Notes under the pieces: model-generated | Told to the model about the DNA's origin: nothing | Database searches by the model: none | What the model saw: the letters and a program-made list of their open reading frames with translations, nothing else | Source of the DNA: Acanthococcus lagerstroemiae | Taxonomy: Eukaryota > Arthropoda > Insecta > Hemiptera > Eriococcidae | Assembly: GCA_031841125.1 (NCBI GenBank) | Contig: CM063108.1 | Location: forward strand, 56,318,122-56,382,121 | Direction of reading: 5' to 3' | DNA length: 64,000 nucleotides | Part shown: positions 24,501 to 39,465 of the stretch, piece by piece | Position numbering within the stretch: position 1 is the stretch's first letter | How the letters are laid out: each line of letters starts with the position of its first letter | Translations under genes and position numbers: made by a program

Positions 24501-27500
24501 AAAGCTCCCCAGGGATATTTGTTGACAAAATGAGCTATTAGTATCGTAGGAAAGAACGTAAAATGTAGCATTTTTTAAAAATTTGGGCCCCCGTCTCCGA
24601 TACAAAAATGAGTATCCACGGTGAAAAAAGCTCATCAGTATCCAAATACTATGCTCCTAAACCGGTATTATTCATTGGTTTTTAATGTTATGTTTTCTCA
24701 AAAAAAAAAAAAAAAACAGATTTTGTCGCTTAGGAGCTGTTTGTTTAACAGCGTCCATTTTTCATTACTTCCTGCGCGTGTACAGGAAAAAGACTCCCTC
24801 GAAGACCTATAACAAACAGATATCGTCCAGTCTTCGACCCATATTCTCGATTGCAAAATGACTAAATGAGACTGAAACGAAAGTAACTACACCAAGAAGT
24901 GATAATTTTATACAGATAAATCTCAAAAATCAAAACACTCAACTCATCACTCATCGTCATCACAAGCTGAATCACAAATCATTTCAGATTAGGAGACGTT
25001 CCTTGGTATGATATAGGGTGAGGAAAAATATGCTCAAAAAAATGTAAAATATGCGCATAAAATTTGTCGCATTACTGATAAAAATATGCTAAAAATATTC
25101 TTCAAAAACCAAAAATATGCCAAAATATGCTTTTGCAATATGGGTATCAAATCAGAAACTTTTTAAAGCTCTTTCTTTCCTCTGTAAATACAGCGCATTA
25201 TCAACTACACACGCGTGCACAGACTCTACAAAGTTGCATATTCATTGCTTTAATTCACAAGAATTATTGTGACGTGTCACAAGAAAAAGGCCCCAATGGT
25301 AATTGGGCACTGAGGCTCTTTTCTTGTGACATGCAATTTGACAGTGTTGATCATTCAAAGTGAAAAAATTAGCAAATATTCTTCAAAATTGTGAATTTCA
25401 GTAAAATATTTCCTAATTTGCTGAAATATCAACTAAAATATGCTAAAATATGCTCAAAGAGTCAAAATATTACAACTTTTGAAAAATATGATCAGCTCAT
25501 TTTACTCAAAATCTTCTGATTTGTCCAGATACCAAACATAACCCACTATGGCGCAATAGAAAAAAATATGCCTAAGCATATTTTTCCTAGCCCTAGATAT
25601 GAATATAATTGATAATTGATAATTGTGACCTGTCACAAGAAAAAAGTCCTTAATATTCAATGTTACTAAGGGCCTTTTTCTTGTAACATGTCACAATTGA
25701 TAAATGATTAATTTTGGTTTTATTCTGTGTTCACTCAATTCGGACTAATTACGTTTTTCAAAACCCACCCTTCAGTTGTTTTTCATATGGATTGTCATTT
25801 TCAAAGTTGTATTCCCGTACGTACATACATCGACTGCCTGTGAACCTAGCAGGAAGTTTTGGTACATGTTCGCACGATACCATAACAAAATTTGAGGCGC
25901 ATTGACGCAGCAGACGCTGAGACATCGATTTTTGCTGCTTTTACTTCAGTCTGTACAGAAGCTAGAGACTATGTAAGCTGACAGGAAGAAAGGAACCTCA
26001 GGGCAAAAAAAAACATTTTTGTGATAACAACTGTTTTTGACTATTTTTGGCCGCTCTTTCGCCTGGTGTTGTCGAGAAAATTCTAAAAAAATTTCCCAAA
26101 CAGCTGTAAGTCTCCAAAGTTGAGTGTCTCCGTAACGTGAAAACGTTATCAATTTTGTTTATCCGCTCTCCTGTAAAATTTATATTTTTTACGCTGAGGT
26201 TCTTTTATTCCTGTCAGCTCACATCTTAATTCTTTTTTTTTGAAATGCAGGCACATGATATGTGCTCCATCAAATTTCACCAAAAGCTCGGAAACAAGTT
26301 TTCCCACATTATGGTACCTTTTCATGGAGCGCCTCACGTCTACTCAAATCTTGTTACACTTGCTGGTACTCTGCAATCTGCAATCATCAATCTTTATTGT
26401 TTTTCAGTCTTTGAAGTCTTCAGTTTTCCTACCATTTACAGTCTTCCTTCAATCCGATGTCATTACAGCTCTGTAATTTTTTCCAATCTTTTTCAGTCGT
26501 TTCAGTTCTTTGTAGTCAGTTTTTGGTATTTCGACACATCTTCGTCTTTTTTAAAACTTTTTTCAGTTTTCTTCGGTCTATTCGCATTCTTTCCGGCCGT
26601 TGTAGAGTTTACAACAGGGACCCGCAGCCGGCATCCAAATCAGAGCTGGCATAAGCTAACTCTAGTGACTCCCTGGAAAATGGTTGGCTCCAGGACCTTG
26701 ATTTACATTTTTGTGGTTTTCCTTCTTCTCGTCGATCTTCCATGTTCAAATTTAGACATTTAGGTCTTTTGTGGTCTTCTTAGTCTGTTCATTCCTTTCA
26801 ATTCTTCAATTTTCCGTTTGTTTTCTTCAACCAGTTTCTTCTTTTCAGTCATTTCAATCTCCTCCCCCCCTCCCCCCCGAGCAAAAAATCCTATGAGAAG
26901 ATACCGGCAGAAGGGATTTGGAGCCCGTGGGCGCCAAACAAGTCATCTTAATCTTTATTATTCCGATTTTCAGTATTTTCCCCTCTTCTCAGCCTTTCTA
27001 GTCCTGTGAATTTTTTCACTCCTTTCAACCTTCATGCTCATTCACAATCTTTACAATCCGTTAAGTCTTTTATAGACACACAGCTAAACGACCACGAAAT
27101 ACGTACACTAACGTCTTGAACAACAAACTTATCCAAATCATTTTCAAGAAAAAACTCTAAAGCAACCACCTAAGCTTTACTGATTCTAGAAAAATATTAG
27201 CCTCGTAAGAGAGAAAACAGCGGAACTTCGCCGAAGTTCAGTCAACGCTCAAAGGTTACCAGTTTTTTCATGGGAACGGATTCGAATTCCAAATCAACTC
27301 ATTAGCTCGGAATCACCGTTTTCCACCAGGTCGTAATTGAAATTGAGGCTAATTAACAGATTCTTTTCAGATCGGATTACGTACGTGCATCACTCTCCCT
27401 GACCCCGGGTCCTCAGAAGTAAAGCGCGTACTGAAACTCACTTGGTTGAAACCCCGAATTCAACATATCGTGTTGATTCGGAATGGTCATCGTTTTGCTG

Positions 27501-30500
27501 CTTCCAAAATCGGCCGTCAGACTGTTGCTGTTTCCGCTACTCTTCATATACGAGGTAGGCGCCGATCTGTACTGCTGGGTAAGCTGGAAAATGGATAAAA
27601 CAAAATTAGTTTCCCGCTACCTTCGAATGGCGGATTCGGAATTTAATTCCCACATAAATGCACGTCGAATGTATCTACTTTCTAAGTCGGTCTTTGCCTA
27701 CGGCGCGGTGGAGGGGGAAGGACAAAAATAGATTCTTTCGCTGAGGAGTCATGTTAAACACTCTCTTCTCGAGTACATGGTTAGAATGAAAACCGACAGA
27801 AATCATTATTGAAATTTGGATTTTGGAGGCCAAAACGAAGGCCGGACTGAAAAACGAGATGCTACAGTCGAAATTAAAAATCAAGGCAAAACTTTATTTC
27901 GAAAATTCGTTCGATTTCTTCCAAATCTGAAAGTTAATTTTGTCCATTTTGCGTTACTTTTCAACCACTGCACGGCGGAGGAATACCAAACTGTTTATGG
28001 CATTCTTCTTTTCTAATGGTTGACCTACATTGAAAATGCACATCTTCGTTCGACCACTTCGCAAAACAGTTGACTTCTGTTAGACCGGTGGATACCCGGT
28101 ATGAACTCGGGGAATACTTTATTGGCAAAAAGCTTACCCAATAATAATAATAATAATATTAAAGGCTTTTATTTGGCGTTCTTCACTGTTACCTCCAGAC
28201 ATACATTTTCGAAATATTCGAGGGTGTTTTGCTGACTATCGGAGTCAGTTGTCACTGTAGCTGCGTTCGAGCGCCATGGCCTTCCTCTCAGCTTCTCCCC
28301 GTTCCTCCCTCGGCACCCATTTCTGGGCAACAGCCTCGCCATCCTCCCTTCAGCCCCTCCTATTTTGAATTCGCCTCCTCCACTCTGGGCTGGGTTTTTT
28401 CCCAAACTCGTTCCTCTATCGCAAGCCTCTATCGGACTGTTGGTCTTTCCCTTCCTCTTTTTAAATCCCATCGCACCCACTCCTCCACTTTCTTTTCCCA
28501 CCTATTCCCTTCCTTCCTTACTATATGGCCGGCATATTTCCATTTTAATTTCGTCACCACCCTTCCAATATCCCTCAATTTTGTTTTTTCCCGAGTTTTC
28601 AAAATTTTAATTTTATCCCTTTATCCCTTGTCTTTACAGTTAGTATACTCCTCTCCGTGGCTCGTCGGGTTCTCTGAAGTTTGCTGATATTTACTTTAGT
28701 GCTGGCGCAAGTCTGAGCCCCGTCGGTGGGTAGGATGCAGCTGGGCCAAACCTCCGCCTTTACCCGAACCCACAGCCTGCTTTTAAATATGTTTTTCTGA
28801 CTCCAGTAGCTGCTCCAGCCCCCTTTGATCCTGCTGCTCAGTTCCCTCTCTCAGGCATTGCTGAAGGAGATGATCTGGCCCAAGTAGGAATCTTTTTTTT
28901 GCTCATTCTGTCTCCCTCCCTAATTTTCACTCGGTTTTTTACCCTATTGAAGACAGCAGTGTTTCTATTTGAAATTTACACATGATCACTCACTCATTTT
29001 TCACCCGCTAACACCCACGCAGGTAATTTTGTAGCGCACTCTAGTGCAGGTTTAAATCCCAATATTATTACGAGAAAATTATTCCTGAACTTCCTCAAAA
29101 AACGGTACACAGAGAGTCGGTGCATCCGGGCATCTGTTGCCAGGGCCGGCAACTTCTGTATAGCGGGTGTAGCGAATGCTACGCATGGGAAATTTCATGT
29201 ATCGGGGAAATTATTGGTACAATTGGAAGTATGCATAAAGAGAAGCTTCCTCAGGAGTGAGAGCGTTTGCTTGGGGGAAAAAGGTTTCCCTTAGAGCTGT
29301 ATGCATAAAGAGGAGTGTGAACTTCAAAAGTGAAGCTTTCGCTCGCGAAAAAATGCATCTAGTCCCGAGCAGACTTTTATCATTCATTTTCGAGAAGATT
29401 CCTTTGATTTTCGAAAATTATTTCCGAGGAATTTTATCGGACATCACTTCTTTTTTTTTTTTGTTGAAAATTTTAAGGAAAATTTCCAAAAATACCAAAG
29501 GATTTTACAGGAAATGAAGCATTTCTTCAGAAGAAAGGTTCGATGATTTACGGAGATATTCATCGGAAATTCTTAGGATAAATTATCGATGATGTCCGAA
29601 GAATTTCATCAGAAATGTTCGGGGAAAATCTCCGATGATTTTCTAAGGAATTTATCAGAAATCTTTGAGAACAATCTCTGATAATTTCCGGAGAATTTCA
29701 TCAGAAGTCTTCAGAGAACATTTCCAATGTTTTTCGAAGAATTTCTTCAAAAATCTTCCGATAACTTTTACAGAATTTTATCGAAAATATTTTAGAAAAA
29801 TCTGATGGTTTTTGAAGAATTTTATTGGAAATTATCAGGGAAAATCCCGGATGATTTCCAAAGAATAATTTCAAAGGAAATCTTCGAGAAGAATCTCCGA
29901 TGATTTTAAACGAATTACATCATAAATTTTCGGGGGAAAAATTCAGAAAATTTACAACGAATCCCCATTGGAAATGTTTGAAAGAATTTCCCAATAATTT
30001 TTGAATAGGAAACATTCGGGGGAAATCTCGGACCGTTTTTGAAGAATTTTATCGAAAATCTTTAGGAAGATGATTTCCAAAGAATAATTTCATTGGAAAT
30101 CAAGAAGAATCTCCGATGCTTTTTAAGGAATTTCATTGGAAATTTTCGGAAAAAATGCCGGTAATTAACGAAGAATCTCACTGGAAGTCTTTCGAAAAAA
30201 TGGTCAATGTTTTCCAAAAAAATATCATCAAAATTCATCGAGAAAATTTTCTGATAATTTTTGAAGAATTTTATAGGAAATACTTGAGAGAGGGCAGGGG
30301 ACTCCAATGGTTTTTGAAGAATTTTATCAAAGGTCTCCAGGAAATATGTTCGATGATCTTCGAAGAATTTCATCGGAAATCTTTGAGAAGAATCTCCGAT
30401 GATTTTCAAGGAATTTCATCGGGAATTTTTAGAAAAAAATTCCGATTCCGGAAAAATTAAGACTATTTCCTACTCATGCGATGGGATCAGAGATTTTCTC

Positions 30501-33500
30501 CGAATATTTTTCATAAAATTTTCCTGAAATTGTTGGAAATTTTTTCTGAAGATATTCTCCGAAAATTAGTGTAGATTATATTCCAATGACATTTTTTTGA
30601 AACTATCGGAGATTTTTCTCAAATTATTTTCGATAAAATTCTTCGAAAATTGTGGGCTGATTTCCAAAGAATTTCATCAGAAATCTTCAGGAAAAATCTC
30701 CGATTCCATCGCATGGGTGGAAAATAGTCTCCGATGAAATTCCTTAAAAATCATCGTAGATTCTTCTCGAAGATTTCCAATGAAATTATTCTCTGGAAAT
30801 TATTATTATATTATTATTATTATTATAATCCACCTCAACAACCCGAAGGCCAAAAACGAGGGGAGTTATGATACATGTAGAAGGACTATTGTTTCAAAAA
30901 TACAAAATACATGAGAATAATTTAGAATATAAACTAAGATAAAAGAAGAGAAATACACTATGTTGTTGCAATAAAAACAAATTACGAGGTTCGTGGTGGT
31001 GAATAAGTGAGGGTTAAAAAAGAGGTTAATAAAAAGATGCAAAAAACATCAGAGATTTTTCTCAAAGATTTTCTATAAAATTCTTCCAGAAACCATCGGA
31101 CTTTTCCCCCAAATGTTTCCGATGAAATTCTTCATAAATGATCGGAAAATTTACCTGATAATTTTTGAAGAAATTCTTTAAAAACATTGGAATTCTTTTC
31201 TGAAAATTTCTAAAAAAATTCATCAAAATTCATCGAGAAAATTTTCTGATAATTTTTGAAGAATCTTATAGGAAATATTCAAGGGGGGGGGGGACTCCGA
31301 TGGTTTTTGACGAATTTTATCAAAAATCTTCAGGAAAAAAATGTTTGATGATCTTCGAAGAATTTCATCGGAAATCTTCGAGAAGAATCTCTGATGATTT
31401 TCAAGGAATTTTATCGGGAATTTTTGAAAAAAAAATTCCGATTCCCGAAGAATGAGACTATTTCCCATGCATACGATGGGATCAGAGATTTTCCCCGAAG
31501 TATTTTCACAAAATTTTTCGGAAATCGTTGGAAATATTTTCTGAAGATATTCTTCGAAAATTAATGATTATTTTCGAAGATTTCCAATGGCATTTTTTTG
31601 AAATTATCGGAGATTTTTCTCAAATTGTTTTCGATAAAATTCTTCGGAAATTGTGGACTGATTTCCGAAGAATTTCATCAGAAATCTTCAGGAAAAATCT
31701 CTGATTCAATCGCATGAGTGGAAAATAGTCTCAATTCTTCGGAAATTATTGGAATTTTTCCCCCAAACATTTCCGATGAAATTCCTCAAAAAATCATTCG
31801 AGACTCTTCTCGAAGATTTCCAATGAAATTATTCTCTGGAAATCATCGGAGATTCTTCCGGAAGATTTTCGATAAAATTCTTCCAAAAACTATCGGAGTT
31901 TTTCCTCAAATATTTCCGATGAAATTCTTCATAAATTATCGGAAAATTTTCCAGAAGATGTTTGAAGAAATTCTTTAGAAAACATTGGAAATTTTTTCTG
32001 AAGATTTCCAATGGAATTCTCTGGGAAAGGTTTCCGAAAAAATTCTCCTGAAATCATCGGAGATTTTCCTCGATGATGTTCGATGAAATTCTTCGAAAAT
32101 GATCGGAAATTGTTCCCTAATATTTTTGATAAAATTCTTCGGAAATCATCGGAGATTTTCCCCGAAAATTATTTCACCGTTTTGTACGTTTTCCACCTGT
32201 ACACCACCACCATCTTTGTTTTCGCTTCTTTGAATGATTTTCGATTCAGAAGAACTTCCTTGGACACATATACGCGGCTGGTAACAACTTGAACAAACGT
32301 TATCTTTGAAGCACTTGCTTCATTTTGTGGAGCGTTTGCTTTGATGAGAAAGAGAAACATTATGTATACAGATTGAAGCAAAATCCCAAACTTCTATCTT
32401 TCCCTTTGGAGCGACGGCTCTCACTCGGCTCTTCTGCTTCGACGTTAAAGCTTAATTTTCATGCATACGGCCTAATGATACGATAATAAAACGTAATTGT
32501 GTAAAATCAGTGTTGTTTTTTACACTACACATGGGATTATGAAAAGTGACCGGCCCTGTCTGTTGCAATACGTTAACTTTTGTTTTACCCCCCGTCCGGC
32601 GACATCCCACGATTGCGTGGCCGACAATTTCGCGTAGCAATTTACGCAATTTCTGCGCTTCAATCGATTGCCAACTTTCCTTACAAATTTTACGAGAGCA
32701 TGCTGCCTTCTTGGGCATTTCACTGGAGAACAAGGCGACGTGATACCAAGGAGACTGTAGATCAGTTTTTCTCGGCATTTCAATAGGGATATACCATGAA
32801 ATCCTGGCACGGAACGGTTTGCTACTACTCGGTTGCATTTCAGAACTATCATCACTGTCTTCCAATTCCAAAAATATGTCCAATACCTCCCTTTTCTCCG
32901 AAAAATCGGTAATAAGTTCTCATCACGCACTAAATGTCTCGATGAACTCATTTTCAAAAAGGAATTCAAAATTTCGTCATATTTTGTTGAAAATCCACAA
33001 AAATTCGAGCTGCAAACAGCCGCGAATTTATGAGAACAGGTGGAAACGCTGCGGGTGCCTTCGTAATTGAGTTCCTAGTGCCACAACAGCATGACTTGAA
33101 AAGTGGATTAATTGGCTATTTTGTAGGAGAAATCTAGGCACTGTCGAACAGCGTTGGCACGAAAAAATTGTCTGTCAGTCACCGGCGACTGACACTTTTT
33201 TCGATGGATTCGCTATATAATGGAAAAAAGGAACAACTTTTATTCTATAACAATTTTGCGTATCTCGCTTCATCCGCTAGATTTCACTATTATACCTTTT
33301 CTGTGCCCACGTCTTTCAGTCACTGGCGCCTGGCCCGGCAGTTAACGTGTTAACATGCATGCCTCAATTTTTTCTAGGGGGGGATTTGTCCCTTTTCCTC
33401 GCTATTAGCGCATTTGTTTGTGCAGACAGTTTATCATCCGTCCATACCTCTTTTCTGCGTACTCCAAATTCCGTTCCGATATTCCTCAAGGCTTCTTCAA

Positions 33501-36500
33501 TCAAATCATAATTCTCTTGAACCGTACGGTTCTTCCACGCCTTCCTAATTTGTCCAGAATGTTCCTTCAGTACTTTTCTCGCTTCACCTAACACGCTTAT
33601 AGGAAAGATTGTCCTGCCACCTGTTTTCCTGCGAGCGTTCCTCCAAATTGCTCCGTTTAGGAAAGCTTAACGTTGCCTTAACACATTCTGCGGTCCGAAC
33701 CAAAATGGAAACCAGGAAAGGCTTCCATACCCCGAAAAGTGTCACTAGTTGGCAAAATCAGGTCTTCGTCGGCTGAAATGAAAGATTCCTTCTTTTCCTA
33801 TCTGATCCAGAAGAATTTCTCAATTAGCGAATTTGAAACGCTTTAATTGAGTAAATTTAAAACCACCCACTTCCCTTTAATTCTTTGCCCCCCCCCCCAG
33901 CTGACTCATGTTCGGTGATAAAACACCGACAAAGACGTTTTCTCCGAGTTCAAATTCGTGGCCTGACTACCTTATTCAGCGAACATAGACACCGATATTG
34001 CCAATCGTTTCTCTAAACTGATGACCAATCTCGAGAAGAGAAAATCATTGAAAAAGCCGAGAAATACATGTGATAGAACATTTCTGCGGTATCGAGTATG
34101 AGCCAGCTCGCAGGGTCGGCAAACCATTACGCGTGGACTCCATATGGAACGACTTCTAGTACCATTCACGCGGACACAACCTGCTGCTGGCCAGATCTAC
34201 AATGAAAGGTTCAACAGCTCTCGTGCTCACCTGCGACGTGAAATTCTGCACAGGTCCTAGAGACTGAGTAGCGGACTGCGTGTTGAACAATCCGATGGCT
34301 GCGCCCGCTTGCGGCTGCAACGCCGAATTCGTGTTCGGGAAAAAGCCCGTCTGACCTGGATTCACGTACACAACATCGATATTAGTCTCGAGCGTGCGTT
34401 ACACGAATGAGTGAAAACTGCGGATAAACTTATTTACCGGCTCCTGATGCCGAACTGTAATACGAGGTGGACGCCGCCTGCAGCGATGCCGCTGGCACCA
34501 CATTACTAGCCGGTCTTTGAATCAACTGACTCCCGGGTATGAAGTTCTGATTCAATATCTGCGTGGTCGGGTCGAACGGTATGTACAGCTGCAACGAATT
34601 CCGAAACAACACAAACGTCATTGTAGCGCCTCGCATGAAACGTACTCACACAGACACTCAAAACTCGGACGCATTCGAACTCACCTGCGGCGAAGACTGA
34701 GCCGTTTGGAATCCCGCTTTGGTGCCGATAGCGCTCATCTGCTGGTTCGACGGCTTGATCGTGGCCGACATCAGCGAATTCGAAGAGCTCGAGATCAGCA
34801 CCGTGTTCGGGCTGGTGATCTGTTGCGTATTTGCGAACGCCTGGGGCTAGAAAGAGCATCATAAAACAGGGGGTAAGGTTCGACGTCAGAGATGTCCGAA
34901 GGTGCCGCGAGCAAAACCGAATACAAAGCATCGTCCAACCTGTAGTCTGAACTGCGGCAACTGCTGCGAGTATATCTCCGGCGGAGGGGCGCTAGGTGGA
35001 GGCTGTACAAAGACCGACTGCTGGCTGAAGGCTGACGGCTGACCAATGGCACCGGGCAAATTGTACGACGGGTATTGACCGAACTGCGACCGAGCTGCAA
35101 CCTGTAGAGAATAAACGAGTTTGCTTCAGCAAGGGAAGTCTCAGCAAACACGATCAAAATCAATTTTTTCACCCATCGAAGTGGGTCACATACCTGCGTA
35201 CTATCAAGTTGGAATGTTTGGTATAAGCCTGCCGGCGCCGGAGTAGGCGTCTGAGATGAATTGAATAATACTGGAGACGACGGTACTGGAGGCATACTAC
35301 TGTATTGCGCCTGTGGAATTGAATAACCATCATAATATAATCGGGCAAACGAGTAAGACAAAAAAACAAAAATAACAAAAAAAAAAGGCTACAACTCATT
35401 CAAAATTAGTGGAAATTGATATAATTGTAACTATTGACAGCAGTGCATTCGAACTAGGCCCTCGACGAGACGAAGGAATGCGCAGCGCTGAGATTTCACA
35501 AAGTGATAATGCTCAAATTTTTGAAACCGCAGACCATTGTGCGTTCAAGGCATAAGGACGTAGAGGGACGGGGAGGAGAATTCGCGTATTTGCAAAGGGA
35601 ATACGCAATCGCATTCAATTTTTTTTTTCAACAATAGACAGTTAGTTTTCACAAACGTCCGTTCAAAGGAAGCGTGCGTGTCCGAACGGGGCAATTAGAA
35701 GGGGACTATAAATACACGTACTAAAAACCTTTCATGTTAATGATTCAGTTGCAAGCTTTTAGTAACCAATTTCAGTCATTAAGCTCGCTTAAAGCCAGTT
35801 GCTGTTGCCGGTTGGTTTTACGAAGACACTTTGAGTCGTTCTGATGCCACACAAAACTTGTACAAATTACCACTTCCCTATTGGGATTCAAACTTGAAGT
35901 TTCAAGCGTTGGCAGCCCTGTATATGTACGGGTGATCATCTGTGATTTACCGTAAGCCAGTAGCAAACTTCAACTATCATTAAATCGATTATTTACTTTC
36001 AAAGAAAATTTGTCCTAAATTCAACTGCATCATCATCGAAAGTTTGAATTATAATCAGTTCCACTGGTAGAACAATTTTTACTAGTTTCTTTACCCTCCT
36101 GAAGATCGATGATAGAGGGGCGTATGGCGATGTACACATGCCAAATTGGCCCCGGGACACAGCACCCCCTATCCCGGAACTGCCCACCTTCTTGAAGATA
36201 GCAGTTCTTCTATTTGAAAGTACACATGATCACTCATTCATTTTCACCCGCACAGGTGAATTTGCAGCGCACTCTAGTGCAAGTTTAAATCTCAATCACA
36301 GCAGCGTTCCATGAAGAAGAATTTGATCATTCCCCTGCCTCTACAGATCATTATACGAGTGAAACGTCGGAAGGGGAAGAGAAGAGAGAAAAACGGGAGA
36401 CAAAGACAGAAAAAATACCAAAAATATTAAATAGTGAAGCAGAACAAGTCTCGAAGGATTTAAAAAATAACAAAGACCGGGAACCGGTGTTGGGCAGTAG

Positions 36501-39419
36501 CTAACTACATGAGTAGTTAACTACCATGATAGCTAGCCGATTAAAAATAACGTAGCTACAACTTTCAACCTCACTGCTAGTAGTAATTCGGTCGAAAAGT
36601 AATTGGCGATTGCAAACCACATCTTAAGCAGTTGCAAACAACAACTACAACTACTGGCTGTAGCTGCTCGCTGCAACCTGATAATAACTAGGAACGCTAT
36701 TTCACGATTTCTTCAAAAATGAACTCAACTGGTTTTGGAAGTACCGTCTTCAATTAGGAGAAGGGTTACAAAATCTTGCTTCCTGTGACCCGCATCATTT
36801 TGTTTTTGGTCGAATATTTCACGAAACGAGTCATACCGACCTACTTCATGTGTCCCTATTACTTAATGATTGTAACGGCTCTTTTTTAGAAATTGTTGAG
36901 GGTCGTAGTGCGGGACGGGGGGGGGGGAGAGTGTTAAAGATATGAGAATTCACATAAAGGTTTTCAAACACTTACGTCAATTTTGCGAAGAAAGTAAAAC
37001 ATTTTTTTCTAACGCTCAAGTCAATTTTGCGGTGAATGTGCCATTTATTGACCACATATAAGTCATTGTACCGAGTTTAAACTCCGTAATAGCCCACAAA
37101 GCCCCGAAATCCAACTTTTTCGAAAGAATTTGAAGTGCCTGTTACACTGATCATCTGATTCGAGTTTAAGAAAACATCTAGGTATATCTTAATAAAATGA
37201 AAATAATACCAGCTGCGGGAATAAAAAACTATTTGCCACATCCAGGAACTACAGCAGAAATCAGTAACAAGGATGCTGAACCGAACTCAGTTTTCCAAGT
37301 TAAAACCAATATATCGCTCAAAACTGAAACCGACATTGTTTCTGTTATATTACTCTTCGCCGAACTTAAAAAATCACATCGTTATAACCGATTTCTACTG
37401 TAATGCAACAAATGATGTGTCTGCGTCCTGAATTTTGAAAGAACACAATTTTAGCGGGAAAGGATGTTATTTTCCTCTTTAAAAAGGAACTTCCCTCCTC
37501 CATCCGTCGCTCTGTGGCCGAGTGGCTATCGTGCCCGCTTCGAAAACCTTGCGTCTCGGATTCGAGTCACACCGGCACCGAAAAAGCTAAAGAATATTAG
37601 GCAGCCCCCCCCCCTAACACCCCAGCGAACAGAGCGACTACAGAAACAATCGAGGCGGAAATACAGCGCGCCTTATAACCCCGTCGGTCGACTGAACAAG
37701 GCATTACACTCGCAGCGCATGTTCTCATCAGTATCAGAAAGACTCGATACCGTGCGTGTGCGCGTCATCAGTAAATGACCCGTGCGCACTCTTAGGCACA
37801 AACAAAAAATGATAATTAACAAAAAAAACGAGAAGAAAAAAAGAAAACTCTAATGCAACAAACGGTAAGGAAAACAATAGCAAACTGCCCCGACTAACCC
37901 CTGCTTGATTTACCCGTTATTTTGATCGTCCCCAATCCCAAACGTAGCCGAAGTACGTGAACTGAGTTAAAGTACAAAATCTCTACACCTGCCATGATTT
38001 GCTGTCAATAGCACACGTCGTTTTTTTGTGTTTTTTTGTTGTTTTTTTCCTAATAAGGCAGACATTGCCACATAAATCCAAAAATTTTCACACATGTGAG
38101 GGCGCATACAAAAAGGGACCAGCCGACCAATTTTTCGATTTTCACTTTTCTGGCTAAATTTATGTAAAAACCCCTTAGAAATCGAATAGAACCAACCCCA
38201 GACCTCTATCTTGAAAATTCAGCAAAATATTGCAGTTTTAAATGAGGCAAGTCGAAATTTATTCTTTCAACAGGGTTGCCACTAGGGAGGAGAGTCACAG
38301 AAATTTTTTACAATACAGATTTAAAAAAAATCGCTATCGAGAAGAAGAAGGTACAGATGTAATTTATGTAATATTTTTCAATATTATAGACTATTTCATT
38401 TGCGAATAGATTATCATTATTCTTATGTTATGATAAAAAAAGTTTTACTCTGACAAAATACAAACTTGTTTGTTATTTTCAGAAAATTTCCCTGACTTTT
38501 CCCTGACTGACCAAATTCCCTGACTTTTCCCGGTTTTCCAGAAAGTGGCAACCCTGTTCAAGAATTCCACAAAAAAATACAAAAAGGAAATAGCATGTTC
38601 TTATGTAAAATTAAATTGTTCGAAAACAATTTTCCATGAATATTGGACATATTTTCCTCTTGCCCTTTCAAATGTGAGAACAGACAAATACATTTACCCA
38701 TTGTCAGGATGACTTGCCTATGTACCTACTGAAAGGGAGTCTCGCATTCCTCCAACCTTATAATGTAGGCAACTTATCCTGCTGCATGAATGCCTGTCTA
38801 CTCTTACCGTTTCAGGGACTCGGAACCGAAAATTTTCGATGAAATTCTTCGGTGATCATCGAACATTTTTTGTGACGATTTTTCATAAAATTCTTCAAAA
38901 ACATCGGAATTTTCTCCCGAATATTTCCTACGAAATTCTTCAAAATTTACCAGAAAATTTTCTCAAAGTAATTTTTTGATCTCTTTGGAAAACATTGGTA
39001 ATTTTTTCAAAAAATTTCCGATAGGATTCTTCTGAAATAATTATCGAAATGTTTTTCACAAAAATTTCCGATGAAATTCCTTAAAAACCATCGGAGATTT
39101 TACCTACAGGTTTTCGATGAAAATTTTCGGAGATCATTGAACTTTTAAATTCTTTGGAAAACATCGGAAATATATTCTCAAGATTTCCGAAAAGACTCTC
39201 CGGAAAGTATCGGAATTTTCTTCCACAAATTCCGATAAAAATTCCTTGAAAATCACTGGAGAATTTTCCCAAAGTTCTTCGGTGAAATTCTTCGGAGATC
39301 ATCAAATATTTAAATTCTTTGGAAAACATTGGGAATTTTCGCCGAAAAGAACGGACAAGAGGTGTGGTAGTGTGTAGGACCTTTACGGTTGAAATGTTTG
39401 TAGGTACAGAACGGTGATT

Positions 39420-39465
<46 letters not shown>

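Noticed and set aside
26245..26763. 172-aa plus-strand ORF
   Set aside because: Lies in a degenerate TTTCAGTC-type tract; composition is explained by the repeat and no motif is seen.
29257..32292. Phe/Lys/Ile-rich ORFs in the repeat array
   Set aside because: They follow the ~55-bp repeat; length and direction change with array orientation.
34517..34864. Plus-strand ORFs over Prrc2 exons (34517-34864, 48583-48999, 56130-56492, 56619-57014)
   Set aside because: Shadows of GC-rich minus-strand exons, which have splice sites, phase agreement and family motifs.
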